Source: Nissolia schottii
Lineage: Eukaryota; Streptophyta; Magnoliopsida; Fabales; Fabaceae
Reading direction: 5' to 3'
DNA: 64,000 nt
NCBI GenBank assembly: GCA_003254905.1
Contig: QANU01001174.1
Coordinates: forward strand, 706,919 to 770,918
Shown here: positions 13,114 to 24,076 of the stretch, one piece after another
Layout: every line of letters begins with the position of its first letter
Position numbering within the stretch: the first letter of the stretch is position 1
Translations under genes and position numbers: made by a program
Notes under the pieces: generated by a model
The model's input: only the letters and a program-made list of their open reading frames with translations
Told to the model about the DNA's origin: nothing
Database searches by the model: none

Positions 13114-13176
13114 CCACCCACAAAACCCACACCCTCAGCATTTCTCATCCTCCTGCCCCACCCACAAAACCCACAC
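13114..13176 (+). repeat. 44-bp tandem repeat at gap edge
   Basis: 'ccacccacaaaacccacac' occurs at 13114 and again at 13158. Between them is a C/T-rich spacer. At least one and a half units are visible next to the N run. Confidence 0.7.
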
Positions 13177-13199
13177 ACTTCGTACACAGGACTTAACTT

Positions 13200-14900
13200 T
13201 GTGTGTACTCACAAGACAAAAGACCAAGTGAATGCCAAAGATCCCTAAAATATAATTCTTACAGGCCAGCAGGTAAAAACAAACAATCCAAGCATTGACT
13301 TCCATGAATTTGATGCCAATACTGGAGAGACTCGTCGAATGTAGCTTAAGGCTGAGTGGAATAAATTTATGAAAATTGTCTATGAAAGCTAAAATTTCAG
13401 CAACTAATTGTTATATCTAGGGCACTGCCAAACCTTTGAGTCCATAACAATTTAAGTTTCCAGCCTGCAAGTTTATTGTAAACATAGGATATGGACCAGA
13501 CAATATAATGACAACCACTTTATTTCTATCTTGACACATCAGTCATCACCAACCCTAGGAACTTTAAAAGAGTTCCATAAATGAGCACAGAAACTTATTT
13601 CATTCCAAATTCCATATTATCCACACATTATATATGAGGACTGAAAGGAGAATTATATTGTATAGAGAACTAAACATTATAAAGAACACACCATCAACTA
13701 AACAGCAAAGTACCTCACTCAAGGGCTAACAGAGAAAAATGAAGCATATGAAAGTAGACAGAATATAGGAATACTTCTTTGAAAATCCTTCATACTCAAC
13801 TTCATTAAAGAGCCAAGAAAACAAGACTCCAGGGCCTATTTTTTTACTTTATTATGTCAAATTACAATCAAGTAAAATTCATATAAATAGTTGGTAAAGT
13901 ACAAATGAAAATATTAGTCAAAACTTACGTGAAGTCTCTAGATAACAGATTAATTTCAATTGCAAAATGATAAATGCAAATCTCTAAGGAACACATTCGG
14001 GGTACACGCCAAAATCAGAATGTGGGGGTTTGGTTTGTTTTCATTATTACAAAAATTCCATGTTGATTTCATTGTATTTCTTATTTTTTAAGATTTTGCA
14101 ACAAAAACTTACAGATCAGGAGACAATGAAAACAAGACGCCTTACCTGGATTCACAATACATACAGAACAACCATATCTCAATTGATCGAGGTAATCAAG
14201 GTATTGAATAATCTGTTGGTGATTAATTGATCAAACATTCGAAATTGTGCTGCCTGGTTGAAGAAATTATTATTCTTTTATCATCATTAAAAAAACAAAG
14301 AAGCCAATTTAGATCACAACAGAGTGTAAGCGAGTGAAAGTGACTTGAAAAGTACCAAATTTCACTTTACGTGCATCCAATGGGAGTTTAAACTGTCATG
14401 TGGTCTAAGCAGAGAAATTTAACAATGCTTAAGAAGACGCATTCCACAAGTACAACTATTCCTAGAAGTCATAGTCAGCGATCAAATAATTCAATTTATA
14501 TTTACCCTCACAAATCATCAGCATTATTATCAATATCTTAATCAATACTAATGCATAGCAAAAGTCAGTTCTGGTTCGTCAATACGTCAACAAAGTGAAA
14601 GGGACCTTTCCGCCGTGGTCAATTACTTTATCCTTAAAAATCACAAACGTCAACCAAAAAAATTGAAATAAATGGCGATTTTAGGAGGCAAAGAAAGAGA
14701 ATTTAAAAACAGAAACTGCTTGAACCCTAGACAGAATTTAAAAAAATCCACGAGTTCATGACAAATTCAGACTCAGAAAAACTCAAAATTAAACAAGAGG
14801 AGGAAAAAAAAAAAAAAAAAGAGTTCAAAACACTAAACTGAGTCCTTCGATTCCACGTCCGAATCAATCAGTGAACTAAATCAATGAATCAATGAATCAA
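13200..14900. other. Downstream flank of the S40 gene, no gene recognised
   Basis: AT-rich sequence with an A-run at 14808-14820 and no coding region I can support. The right end is the likely 3' untranslated and downstream region of the minus-strand S40 gene. Confidence 0.4.
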
Positions 14901-14918
14901 ACAAAATCAATTCAAATG

Positions 14919-15737
14919 TCAATCGAGGAAACCTGTTTGGCGCCAAACCGCATTCCGAACCCTGCGCAGGTCGCTCCCTTTGAGCGTTCTCCCAACCCCT
15001 TCCAGCACCGAGCAAGCCAGCACCGGCGACTTCTGCGCCGAGTTCTTCGCCACAATCTCGTGCGGCGGAAGCCACTCATCCTCCTCCTCCTCGTCGCCGC
15101 CGACCACGTCGAAATCGCGGCGCCTCCTCCGCGCACTCATCGCCGCATCCGACATCACCGGCACGTTCACCGGCGCCGACTGGTGGTGCAACCAGAAGTG
15201 CGAGGAGGATGAGGAGGAGAGCAATCGGTCGTGCTGCTGCATCGGAGGCCTCGGAATGACGGGAATTAACCGCACTGACGATGACGAGGATGCGGCGGAG
15301 GAGGAGGAAGAGGAGGATAGCGACGACGCGGTGGAGGAAGCGGAGGCCTTGTGGTTGTGGAAGAGCTGCGGAGCGTTCCGGAGACTGGCGGGGGAGGCTC
15401 CGTTACGTGGTAGCGCGGCGAGGATGCCGAAAGAATCGGGAGGAGTGAAGGCGGAACCCTTGTTGCGGTGGTGGTGGTGGTGGAGTTGGAGAATGTTGGT
15501 GGCGGCGGGGGAGGAGGAAGATGTTGTGGAGAAATAGTTGCGGTTGTTGTTGTTGTGGTTGGGTTCGGCGCAGAAATCGGCGCTGAAGAAAACGATGTCT
15601 TCTTCGTGGAGCTCTTCGGAGGAGGAAGCGGTTAAGGAGGATGTGGTAGCGAGAGGCGCGTGAGATGGGACGCCGAGGAAGCGCTCGGAGGCGGTGGGTT
15701 CGCGGTTCGGCAACCGCTTCCGAACGTGGAGATCCAT
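14919..15737 (-). CDS. Senescence-regulator S40 family (DUF584) protein
   Basis: Single-exon 272-residue protein on the minus strand, starting at the first ATG of the frame (MDLHVRKRLP). The C-terminal S40/DUF584 signature is complete. An acidic 'DFDVVGGDEEEEDEWLPPHE' block near residue 210 is followed by 'SPVLACSVLEGVGRTLKG' and the terminal 'RRVRNAVWRQTGFLD'. The middle is low-complexity: Ser runs, a His run and an Asn run, probably disordered. Basic 'SARRRRRD' before the acidic block may be a nuclear-localisation element. S40 proteins are plant-only, mostly nuclear, and linked to leaf senescence and stress; their molecular action is not settled. The gene is much more GC-rich than its flanks. 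The N-terminal half does not resemble anything I know. Family assignment is secure. Confidence 0.93.
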   Translation of the reverse strand: MDLHVRKRLPNREPTASERFLGVPSHAPLATTSSLTASSSEELHEEDIVFFSADFCAEPNHNNNNRNYFSTTSSSSPAATNILQLHHHHHRNKGSAFTPPDSFGILAALPRNGASPASLRNAPQLFHNHKASASSTASSLSSSSSSSAASSSSSVRLIPVIPRPPMQQHDRLLSSSSSSHFWLHHQSAPVNVPVMSDAAMSARRRRRDFDVVGGDEEEEDEWLPPHEIVAKNSAQKSPVLACSVLEGVGRTLKGSDLRRVRNAVWRQTGFLD

Positions 15738-15889
15738 GCCCGGTTCGGGTTCGGGTACGGGTTCGGAGCTTGAGAGATAGAGAGAAAGGGGGTGGACGGT
15801 GCAGAGAAGTTATTACTGACCGGTTAGTGGGGGAGGTTGAACTGGTTAATGGCTATGCTTTTTCTTTCCTATTTTTAAATAATGGCTAG

Positions 15890-16640
15890 TTTTTATATTT
15901 TTATATTTTTTTTCCATAAAGTTAGTAACGGAAATGGACGGTTACAAAGAAAAAATTAATCAAAAAAATGAAAATTTCTTTTATTCACCATGGTAAAAAT
16001 GTATTCATGCTCTACACTATGTATATGTCATTAATTATTTCTTGAAAAAAAAAAAGAGATACATATATTCGGAATTTTTTATAAAAAAATACCAAAAATA
16101 TATAAAAACTAAAATATGGGTGAATTGTACAATTTTCAATTGTATTGTTCTCTAAAATTAGTGTCATGTAAGCTAGTTTCAAGTTTTATTTTATTTTATT
16201 TTAAAATACCTGAAATCGGCGTCACGTGTGCTGATTTCAAATTTTTTTTTGAAATATCTAAAATCGGCGTCACGTGTGCCGATTTCAAGATAAAAACCAT
16301 ACGTTTGGAAATTTTACCCCTAACCCATGTATTAGTATTAACAAATTTTTAAAACAATTTTCATGTGTAAATATACAACATGGTGCATGAATCCATTTAC
16401 TTTATAACATGTTGATGTGGGTTTAATCCTCACCTATGAGAATAAAAAAAACATTTCCTATCAAGAAGTATATGTGTCACTAATATTGATGGTGAAATCC
16501 AAAAAAATCCATTTATTCTATAGTGTAGAAAAGAATGACTCCTAAAAAATTTGGGTCTTCCTTTGGTGCTCATGTTTTTGGAGGAGGAAATGTATTTGTC
16601 CTTATTTGACGCCACTATAAGCTTGGCACGCATAAATTGA
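15890..16640. other. Intergenic upstream of the S40 gene, with duplicated hairpin module
   Basis: Promoter-side flank of the S40 gene. Around 16211-16288 the phrase 'atcggcgtcacgtgtg' occurs twice, each bounded by 'tgaaatc/aaaatc' and 'gatttca', so each copy can fold on itself; each contains a CACGTG G-box core. The 78-codon open frame over it repeats the same peptide and is not considered a gene. Confidence 0.5.
16211..16288. repeat. Two tandem hairpin modules with CACGTG core
   Basis: Copy 1 reads 'tgaaatcggcgtcacgtgtg' then 'ctgatttca' (about 16211-16239). Copy 2 has the same core from about 16260 to 16288. Both are imperfect inverted repeats. The layout resembles the hairpin modules at the ends of the PMD-type MULEs at 43500-43660 and 53120-53270, although the stem sequence differs. 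Confidence 0.6.
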
Positions 16641-16652
16641 AAATAAAATTAA

Positions 16653-17172
16653 GGGTTAAATATATTTTTATTCTCTTATAAATTTTAAATTTTGTTACTC
16701 CTCATGAATTTTTTTGCTAAAAATTGATCTTAATAAAAAAATTATAAGGTTTTAGTATATGTTATCATGTTAGGCCGTTAACTTGGCAATTCACTTGACC
16801 ACATGGCGAATGTGAGAGACTGGGAGGAGAGAAGCACATGAGGGTGCATGGATGAGGTCACTATGCTAGCGGTAGAGGGGCGACGACCCACAAAACTGTA
16901 GCGGAGAAAAAGAAGAAGACAGCAAGCATGTGCAAGCACACGCTGAGAGTAGCACATGAGTAAATAGAGGAAACAATAATTGGGTTAATCGTATCACGTG
17001 TGTGGTACATGACATACCACGTGGTCAAGTTAACTGTCGTGTTAGCGGTTAGAGTTTAACATGACGGCAAATACTAAAACCTTAAAAAAAATGATGAGGG
17101 ACAATTTTTAGAAAAAAATTATGACGTGTAAAATACAAAATTTGAAATTAGAATTAAAAACATATTTAACCC
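16653..17172. mobile_element. MULE-type MITE with 9-bp target duplication
   Basis: A 520-bp non-coding element. The left end gggttaaatatatttttatt and the right end (inverted: gggttaaatatgtttttaat) are near-identical terminal inverted repeats. It is flanked by an exact 9-bp duplication, taaaattaa (16644-16652 and 17173-17181), the length made by Mutator-like transposases. Subterminal parts also pair: 'gttaacttggcaattcacttgaccacatgg' region against the 'accacgtggtcaagttaac' region. No coding capacity. The exact duplication suggests a fairly recent insertion. Confidence 0.9.
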
Positions 17173-17189
17173 TAAAATTAAATACTCTA

Positions 17190-17450
17190 GGCAAAACCTC
17201 AGTTTAATCCATAAATAAAAATATTGTTGTCCTACTTGGTTCTTAAACAAAAACAAGTATTAAGTTAGTTTTTTAGATTTTTAAAGTGTTCATTTTAGTC
17301 TCACACATTTTTAAATATTGCATAATAAGGGATTAATGGTAAACTTTGAAAAGGTGAATGACTAACGAGACATTTTTTTATTTTATTTAGAGACTAAGTA
17401 GTATAATGATGTTTTGTTTAGGAATTAAATTAGGCTTTGTCCAAATACTT
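17190..17450. repeat. Decayed foldback element
   Basis: The left part ('cctcagtttaatccataaat') and the right part, inverted ('cctaatttaattcctaaaca'), pair imperfectly over about 45 bp. This is the look of an old MITE lying just right of the 16653-17172 element. No target duplication was found. Confidence 0.4.
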
Positions 17451-18080
17451 TTGTATATACCAGCGGTGTGCAGGTACTTTGTGCTTACCAATCTACATAT
17501 TAAACTTGAATTTGTTTTAAATAAAGAAACACTAGTGGGATGCTTTACAATTTGTGGGTAGCAGATTTTATTGGTCACAAATAAGAGGTTAATAGCAGTT
17601 TTGTGTTTGTGAGGGTAAAATTGGAACAAAAATTGGATACTAAAAACAATTATATTTGGACTCAATGTTTTTGTGAGAGAATTATCCTTTGTTATCTAAG
17701 TATGTGTTGTTAACTTAAAATTACACATTTCTTTTTAGTGGAAGATATATTGATACGTAGAAAATTTCCCCTTCAATATTTTTTCTCATCTTACTCATTT
17801 GTAATGGGATTTCAAGAAAACCAAAACCATCAAGCCAAGATAAGGTAAGATGGTAATTCAATTCCTAATTGGCAAGGCTCTTATTGATGATTTTATTTCA
17901 TATCAAGGTTACAGCAATACTGCCATGCACAGATCAAACAATTGCTTATCTCAGTCCATTACACAAAATCACTTATTCAACAATAAAAATTAAGAAGAGA
18001 CAAATCACATCAAAACACAAGGGACACAAAATGAGTTGAATCGAACCTTAGTTGTTATGTCCACATGCATCAATCATACC
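17450..18080. other. 3' flank of the germin-like gene
   Basis: No gene recognised. The right end is the likely 3' untranslated region of the minus-strand germin-like gene. Confidence 0.4.
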
Positions 18081-18081
18081 A

Positions 18082-18705
18082 TCAGGCCTTAGGAGCAAAT
18101 CCCTTCTTCAAATTTTCAATTGTGCTGACATCAGTCTTGAATGCCAAAGCCAAGACATTGTCATCAACTGAGGTGTTGAACAACGTGGCGGGAAGCGACA
18201 CGGTCCCAGCACTGGCGCTGCCGAAGGCGGATATAGCCAATGCTGGTGTCTTGCCATCAGCATTGTGCTGGAAGTGCACTAGCCCCTTCGGGAAGACGAA
18301 CATGTCGCCGGCTTGAAGGTTCTGGGTGAAGAGCTTGTTGGTTGTGTCCACAAAGCCAACTTGGAGGGCACCCTGAGCGAGAAAGAGGAGCTCGGCGGAG
18401 CGAGGGTGGGTGTGGGGCGGGTTTATGGAGCCGGCCGGGAACTGGAGGACAGCATAGGACACACTCTGGCCGTTGAGGGCAGGGAACTCTGCCAGGGTGG
18501 CCTTAAGTACCGTGAAGGTTGAGGGTGGGGTGTTTTGTCCCACGAGGACGCGCATGCCTGTGTAGGTGAACAAGTTCCCATCAGGGGTCACGTTTGGTGG
18601 GACTACGAAGTCACTGAGGATGTCTGGGTCGCCACCTTTTGTTAATTGCACAATGGCAAAGGCAGAAATGATCAGGGAGAGAAGCTTAAGGGTGGTGGAA
18701 GGCAT
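18082..18705 (-). CDS. Germin-like protein (cupin), cysteine-free 9-3 type
   Basis: Intact 207-residue, single-exon protein on the minus strand. Residues 1 to about 24 are a signal peptide; the mature protein starts near 'GDPDILSDFVVPP'. Cupin box 1 holds H98, H100 and E105 (PPHTHPRSAELLFLAQG) and box 2 holds H144 (GDMFVFPKGLVHFQHN), so the full His3-Glu metal site is present. Two N-glycosylation sequons are seen (N38, N177). Unlike true germins it has no cysteine at all, so the usual N-terminal disulfide is missing. It most resembles plant proteins annotated germin-like 9-3. Family members are apoplastic hexameric Mn proteins, some with oxalate oxidase or superoxide dismutase activity; the activity of this subgroup is unproven. 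A TATA-like CTATAAAAT lies about 100 bp upstream (18801-18810). Confidence 0.95.
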   Translation of the reverse strand: MPSTTLKLLSLIISAFAIVQLTKGGDPDILSDFVVPPNVTPDGNLFTYTGMRVLVGQNTPPSTFTVLKATLAEFPALNGQSVSYAVLQFPAGSINPPHTHPRSAELLFLAQGALQVGFVDTTNKLFTQNLQAGDMFVFPKGLVHFQHNADGKTPALAISAFGSASAGTVSLPATLFNTSVDDNVLALAFKTDVSTIENLKKGFAPKA

Positions 18706-18800
18706 GGTTTGTTATAATGTTGTTATTATGACGGTTGAAGCTAAGGGGAACTAATGCAATGGTTGGAAGGTGATGTGCTTGAGAGTTTGAGGAATGAGAT

Positions 18801-18810
18801 ATTTTATAGG
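18801..18810 (-). promoter_or_regulatory. TATA box of the germin-like gene
   Basis: Minus-strand CCTATAAAAT about 100 bp before the ATG at 18705, a normal spacing for a plant gene with a short 5' leader. Confidence 0.6.
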
Positions 18811-18909
18811 GAGGAGTAATCATGCTAGGAGAAGAAAAATAAAAAAAGGCAAGTGGTTGTTGGCCGTAATAGAGTGATACTAGCAATTTATTCATGTTTG
18901 TCAACATAC

Positions 18910-20110
18910 TTCTTTCCTTCTTTTATTTATGGATATATTAATTTAAGAATGAATTAAAAATGTCAAAAAAAAATATACAAGTGAATGGAAAGAGTTCCAA
19001 CCAAGTTTATAGAATCCCATCAGCCAATCAAGAAGACTTGCCGAGCAAAAGCATCTCATGTATATATTTTGAGTGTTGAGATGATATTAGAACGTGTTTT
19101 GTCTAGCTAAAAAGAGAGGTTCTTATAAGAATTTTCAGTCAATGGTTTCAAAATTGACTAATTATCAGATTTTTTATATCTAATAGAATGGATCTTCGAC
19201 CTCTATCGGGAATCGGTTAGATATGCTTAGAAGCTTGTCCTCTCTTGAATCATGTCGCATTATTCTAAATAAATTTAAGCAAAAATTCTTGCTCAATATC
19301 ATTGTTTTTATACAGAATCATCTTGTTGGAATATGAGGTTTTTATCTATCTGCAGGCCATTTGGATGATGATAATAACAAAGGGAGATTCCAAAGTTACC
19401 TTGGTTCTGGTTAGCTTGTTTGATTGTGTCATTTAGCTAGTAGAAGTCACCAAGGATTGTTCAAAATCCATTCCCATTGAGCTGATGATGCTTTAAAATT
19501 GGCGTATGATTCCAATTTTATAATATCTTTTATGAACCAACAAACCGAAGGACAATTTGCAGCTTGATGCTTGTTTCGACATGCTACTACGTTATCAAGG
19601 ATGGGATCTTAAGCCAAAAGTGGGAAAAGAATTTACACTATGTTCCAAATTTATATAATGATAATAATGTGTCAGAGACAAGAGACAGAGATACAGCATA
19701 AACAATATATGAGACATCTATGTACATTGTCAGTTTCTAACTATATATTTTTCTTTCCTACATTTCCTTCCATCTTCACTCATATCAGCAAAGAGAAAAA
19801 GCAAGAAACATAAAAATTTGCCTATTATCGCACCACACTATTCCTTGGCGCATATAGGCATATTCTACTTGGCTTTAACTTTTCTGTTCATAATTTTGTC
19901 TGTTATCCGAAATGTTAACAAGAATGAGCTTCGTAAACATCAGATCTAGCTGGATAATTTGTTTCAAATGTTCGATCATTTAATTGGTAATAAATTAGAT
20001 ATTCGATTCTGATAAATAGATCACACAAAAAGGGGAATTGTCAAGAGAAAACATGTGCACCGATAACGTTAGGTATATAATTGGAATACAACTAACGTAT
20101 AATTTGGTAC
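18910..20110. other. Intergenic, no gene seen
   Basis: Upstream flank of the germin-like gene and AT-rich DNA beyond it. No supported open frame, element end or RNA gene. Confidence 0.4.
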
Positions 20111-20119
20111 GACGTATAT

Positions 20120-20600
20120 TAAAATAAATACAGAAACAAACATTATCAAACGCGGACAAAATAAAATGAAATTCATACCCAATTAAATAGCAAAAAAATA
20201 AGTGTGACGCTTTATCTCATGCTTTCCACTCTCCTCACTCAAATTATAAAAAGTGTACAGTCACTCTCTCTTCTCTCCACTCTCTTTCATTATTCCCAAA
20301 CGAAAAGAAAGAATACGAAGATGCAAGCAGACATAGACGAAGAGAAGACAAGAATACAAAGTCGGCCATTGAAACACAGAGAAACAAACATTACTAAAAA
20401 CACAAACAAACATTACATCACATAGAGACAAACATTACAACACTTAGAAATAAATATTACACGACACAAATAAATCTTTAGACACTCAAACAAACATTAT
20501 AGCACTCAGAAATAAATATTACACCACAGAGAGACAAACATTACATCTACCAAAAACAAATATTACAACACTCAAAAACAAATATAATGTCTCATTGTCA
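20120..20600. repeat. 'acaaacattac' repeat cluster
   Basis: The phrases 'acaaacattac' and 'aaataaatattaca' recur about every 30-45 bp (for example near 20391, 20411, 20452, 20491, 20516, 20537). The left part (20130-20260) resembles 25200-25370: both have 'caaaataaaatg', 'cccaattaaatag/cttaattaaatag' and 'ctcacttacattataaa/ctcactcaaattataaa'. Same dispersed repeat family as 11488-12110 and 38150-38300. Confidence 0.6.
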
Positions 20601-21300
20601 TTGACTATGCTCTCCATAATGTCTTGCAAGAGAATACATTAGATCAAAGATGAATGATAAAGAAGAGATATCACATACATTATTCTTGTCTATGCTCTTC
20701 ATAACGTCTTGGAAAAAAAAACGAAGACAAAACAAAGAATATGGCGGAAATGAAGAAGAAGAAGAAAGAGATAGAAATGAAAAAGAAGGAAAAGCAAAGA
20801 AAAGAAAATGGAAATGGAAATGGAGGTTAGAGATGGAAAAAAAAAGAGAGAGAGAAAATGAAGGGAGAGTGAGGAAGAAGAGAATAAAAAATGAAGAAGC
20901 ATAGTTGAGAGTTAGGAAGAGGAGAGAATAGGAGAAAAAAATAAAGATTCAATATAGTTAGTTGCAATTAAATATATTTCAATTGTACATCAAACATTTT
21001 TGGTTGTGCACCCTTTTAGGCAAATTTCAAACATTCTAACTTGTTTTTGTTTGTAACTATTTTACGAATTCATCACATATCATTTAATAATTTTATAGAG
21101 TGAAACCCCATTTTAGTCACACTCCCAATTTTGCGAGGATGGAAGCTTAATATCAAGTATCTACGATTAAAGGTGGAACTCATGAAAAGACGGTACAACA
21201 AGCAGCTATGTGGCACCAGAGCAGTTAGACGTGGATGCCTAAAAGTGGGAACAGTTGTCATATTATTCAAATGAAGTGCAGACTTGGTGCTAGTATTTCA
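20600..21300. other. Intergenic with purine-rich tract
   Basis: A strongly A/G-rich tract (about 20700-20935) explains the low-complexity Lys/Glu/Arg open frame there; I do not consider it a gene. Nothing else recognised. Confidence 0.45.
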
Positions 21301-21850
21301 AATTTGAAGGTGTCAGAAACGAAGCACATTGGTTGCTATTATGAACTAAATTCAAACCCAAGTTGTACGCTATATGGTTGAAATAGGCATAAGTCCAACA
21401 TATTAGCACGCAGGCTTATTCCATTCACGGTATATCGGTTTGACCGATTAGAGAACTACAACCACTCACTCAGAATCATGATGATAATAAGTGTTCGTCT
21501 GTGTAATTATTTATAACGTTCCTCTCCTTTGTGAGCTTGCTGAGACACTAATTTAGTTCAATAAAACTTGCTCAATCCCTTACAAATGCATATTAATTGT
21601 TATCCAACTGCCAAAAGGATCATTCATTACAAAATATATAAGCACGAACACCTTTCATGTTCAGGTACGAAGCATCTACCTATATCTAACTATCTACTAA
21701 GAAATACACATACTGGAACTTAAGAGTGTCTTTTGCAGGTATCCTGCCACTCAAGCCATCAACTTCAAGCACACTCAGCTACATCTGCCGCCTACATCAT
21801 CTCACAAGTTCTTGAACCAGGTCTGAGATCTGAGTTATAGATATATCTTA
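21300..21850. repeat. Probable LTR fragment
   Basis: The phrase 'ttaagagtgtcttttgcaggtatcc' region near 21720 resembles the U5-side phrase 'gagcgttggagtgtttgcaggtaccc' region of the solo LTR at 22188-22698. This suggests a related, older LTR piece. Ends and target duplication could not be fixed. Confidence 0.35.
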
Positions 21851-22187
21851 AATATATTTGCTATAGGTTTTGGAATTTTGGAACTTATATACATCCTCAC
21901 ACACTTGCTCATGCCGCAATGGTATCTCAAAGTACAAGAAATACTAAGTACATCCCCTGAAATTCATTTCTTTAGTATTTTTCCTGTCTAGATTTTCTAT
22001 TACGTTTATGTCAGTTTAGTTCCTGTTTGTAAACTACTCTTTATTTGTAAAGTTGGTGATCTTGTTCTCTTATCCCCATTCTTCTCCTTATCATCCTCTT
22101 CTATTTCCTGCAATATTTGTTCTACTTCTTCTCCCCTCTTCTTTTACTTTAGCAATTATACTCAAAAGATTCTTGACACTTGAATAG

Positions 22188-22698
22188 TGTTACGGACTAG
22201 GCCATAAAGGCCCATCCTAACCACCCCAAGACCCAGACCCAATAGTCTGCGGACCGGCCCAATACGCCCAGACACTCGCGAGTCCTCAATCGGCTCAGAG
22301 ATCCTCTGCTCCCACCTTCTTGGGCTCAACAGCTCCGAGATCCTCTGCCCCTACCTTCTCGGGCTCAACAACTTCAATATCCTCTCCTCCCACCTTCTCG
22401 GGCTCAGCAGCCCCAAGATCCTCTCCTCCCATCACAACACGCAGATACGAGATATTCTCCCACCACCGTGACACGCGGAAGAACCTCAACCACCCCAACT
22501 ATATAATAATCCATACCCCAGGTATGAAAGATCAGTTGATTATCACTTACTAAACCCCCTTAAACCCTTGCTTACTTGAGCGTTGGAGTGTTTGCAGGTA
22601 CCCACCGCAACGCGAGTCCAAAGACCTCCCAGAGACCTCATCAGATACCTTGAAGCTCCAAGACCCAGAGAGTGGACCGAGGTGCATACTTCGGAACA
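22188..22698. mobile_element. Solo LTR, probably Gypsy type
   Basis: A 511-bp unit beginning TGTTACGGAC and ending TTCGGAACA. It is flanked by the exact 5-bp duplication aatag (22183-22187 and 22699-22703), which is the hallmark of a solo LTR left by recombination. It contains a short tandem repeat (22290-22435). No internal retroelement region remains. The matching duplications suggest a moderately young insertion. Gypsy rather than Copia is a guess from length and composition. Confidence 0.85.
22290..22435 (+). repeat. 42-bp tandem repeat inside the solo LTR
   Basis: About three and a half copies of a 42-bp unit with the core 'gatcctctgctcccaccttc' and 'tcgggctcaaca'. The unit length is a multiple of three, so it stays open on both strands and creates spurious frames with a 14-residue repeat. 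Confidence 0.8.
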
Positions 22699-23152
22699 AA
22701 TAGATAAGAGATTCCACACAGGAGAACCATTTCTGTTTATCAAATTGAGATCTAGAAATAAAAGTGAAATTGACGATTACTTGTTATCAGGAGCAACATC
22801 AAAATCTACTATAGTCTTTTTCACATGGACTTTGTGGCTAACAAAGGTGACAAGTCATTGAGAGAAAAAAAAACCTATATGCTTGGGACAAAAATATTGT
22901 TGCATGTCACTGCAAAAAGCTCCATTAAAAAATATATGCAACAACATCGTCATTAAAATTAATATTTTTTATAATGATATTAAATGTCATTGACATGGAT
23001 ATAAATGTATTCCATCAACTAATGTAGTTGTACACTTTATCATCCCAAGCACCTCAACACTCTCTACTCACAAAATAGATGATGCCCACTACTTACTTTT
23101 TCTCTTTTTCATTTCTCTCACTTTTCTCACAAGGTATGGTGTTCCTTGGGGT

Positions 23153-23970
23153 TAGGGGTGTCAAATGGATCGGGCGAAAATTACGCCTCTTTTTAGGATT
23201 CGGCTCATTTATGGTTAGTCCGCGGGCCTAAACGGACTAGCCTGCCAGCCCGTTTTTTTATATTTTTTAAAAAAAATTTGGTCTATTTTTATGGTTTTAA
23301 ATATGACTAAGTATGTGTAATTATTTTTAGCTATTTTTCATCATCTATCTATTAATTAATCGAAAAGAAATAGTTTAAATGGTTGATTCTAAAATTATAT
23401 TATCTTTTTTGTTCTTCAACTATTTTGCTTGAAAGATATCAAATGCTATCAAATGTTATTTGAAATCGATTCATGAATTAATACAACTTTCATTAATTAA
23501 ATGACGGCATATAGCATTGATGTGAGTATTGTTATGTTATGGATCAAAAACACAATTAGAATTCTTTCTCGTAGATTAATCAATAATAAACAAAGTTTGA
23601 AAGTATATATCAACTTGTAGGGTGTAGGCACTCATCGAAGGAATATAATGCAAAATTTATCAATATCTATGTCATAGCACTTCAGTTGTATAGCAATATA
23701 AATATAGTTAACTAGTTAAGCATAACAAATAGTTAAATATGCTCAAGTATAAGTCCAAATAGTTAAACTCTAAACTCTTAAACTCCAAAATAAAATATAG
23801 AGTTCAAAATGAAACTTTTAAAATTTTGGTATTTTTTATAAAAAAAAAAATTCACAGGCTCATAGGCTAGCTCGTGAACCCGCTGAGCTTGCCGGGTCGA
23901 ATCATTTTTTTACATGTAAAGTCCGTCCATTTTACTGGGTTGACGGATCGAGCTTATTTTGACGGCCCTA
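23153..23970. mobile_element. Non-autonomous hAT-type element
   Basis: An 818-bp non-coding element. The left end taggggtgtcaaatgg and the right end (inverted: tagggccgtcaaaataagc) are imperfect terminal inverted repeats. Subterminal 'cgggcctaaacgg' and 'cccgctgagcttgccggg' phrases match the same style in the element at 60750-61042. Flanks cttggggt and cttgggta are a nearly matching 8-bp duplication. The interior is AT-rich with no transposase. Confidence 0.7.
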
Positions 23971-24076
23971 CTTGGGTAGAATTTTTTTTTTCTTTCCTTT
24001 TCTAAGCGATATAACTCGTGGTATTTAAAAGTACACACTCGCAAGAATCATACAATATAATGAATACAAACCATAA

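Noticed and set aside
12266-13248. Long open frames across the N run
   Set aside because: They consist almost wholly of N-derived unknown residues; only a handful of real codons remain.
14892-15537. Plus-strand open frames of 106 and 185 codons over the S40 gene
   Set aside because: They are antisense shadows of a GC-rich coding exon; the minus-strand protein has a clear family signature.
16116-16352. 78-codon frame with repeated 'IGVTCADFK'
   Set aside because: The peptide repeat merely reflects the duplicated hairpin module.
20650-20904. Lys/Glu-rich open frame of 84 codons
   Set aside because: It arises from a purine-rich tract; low complexity with no domain.
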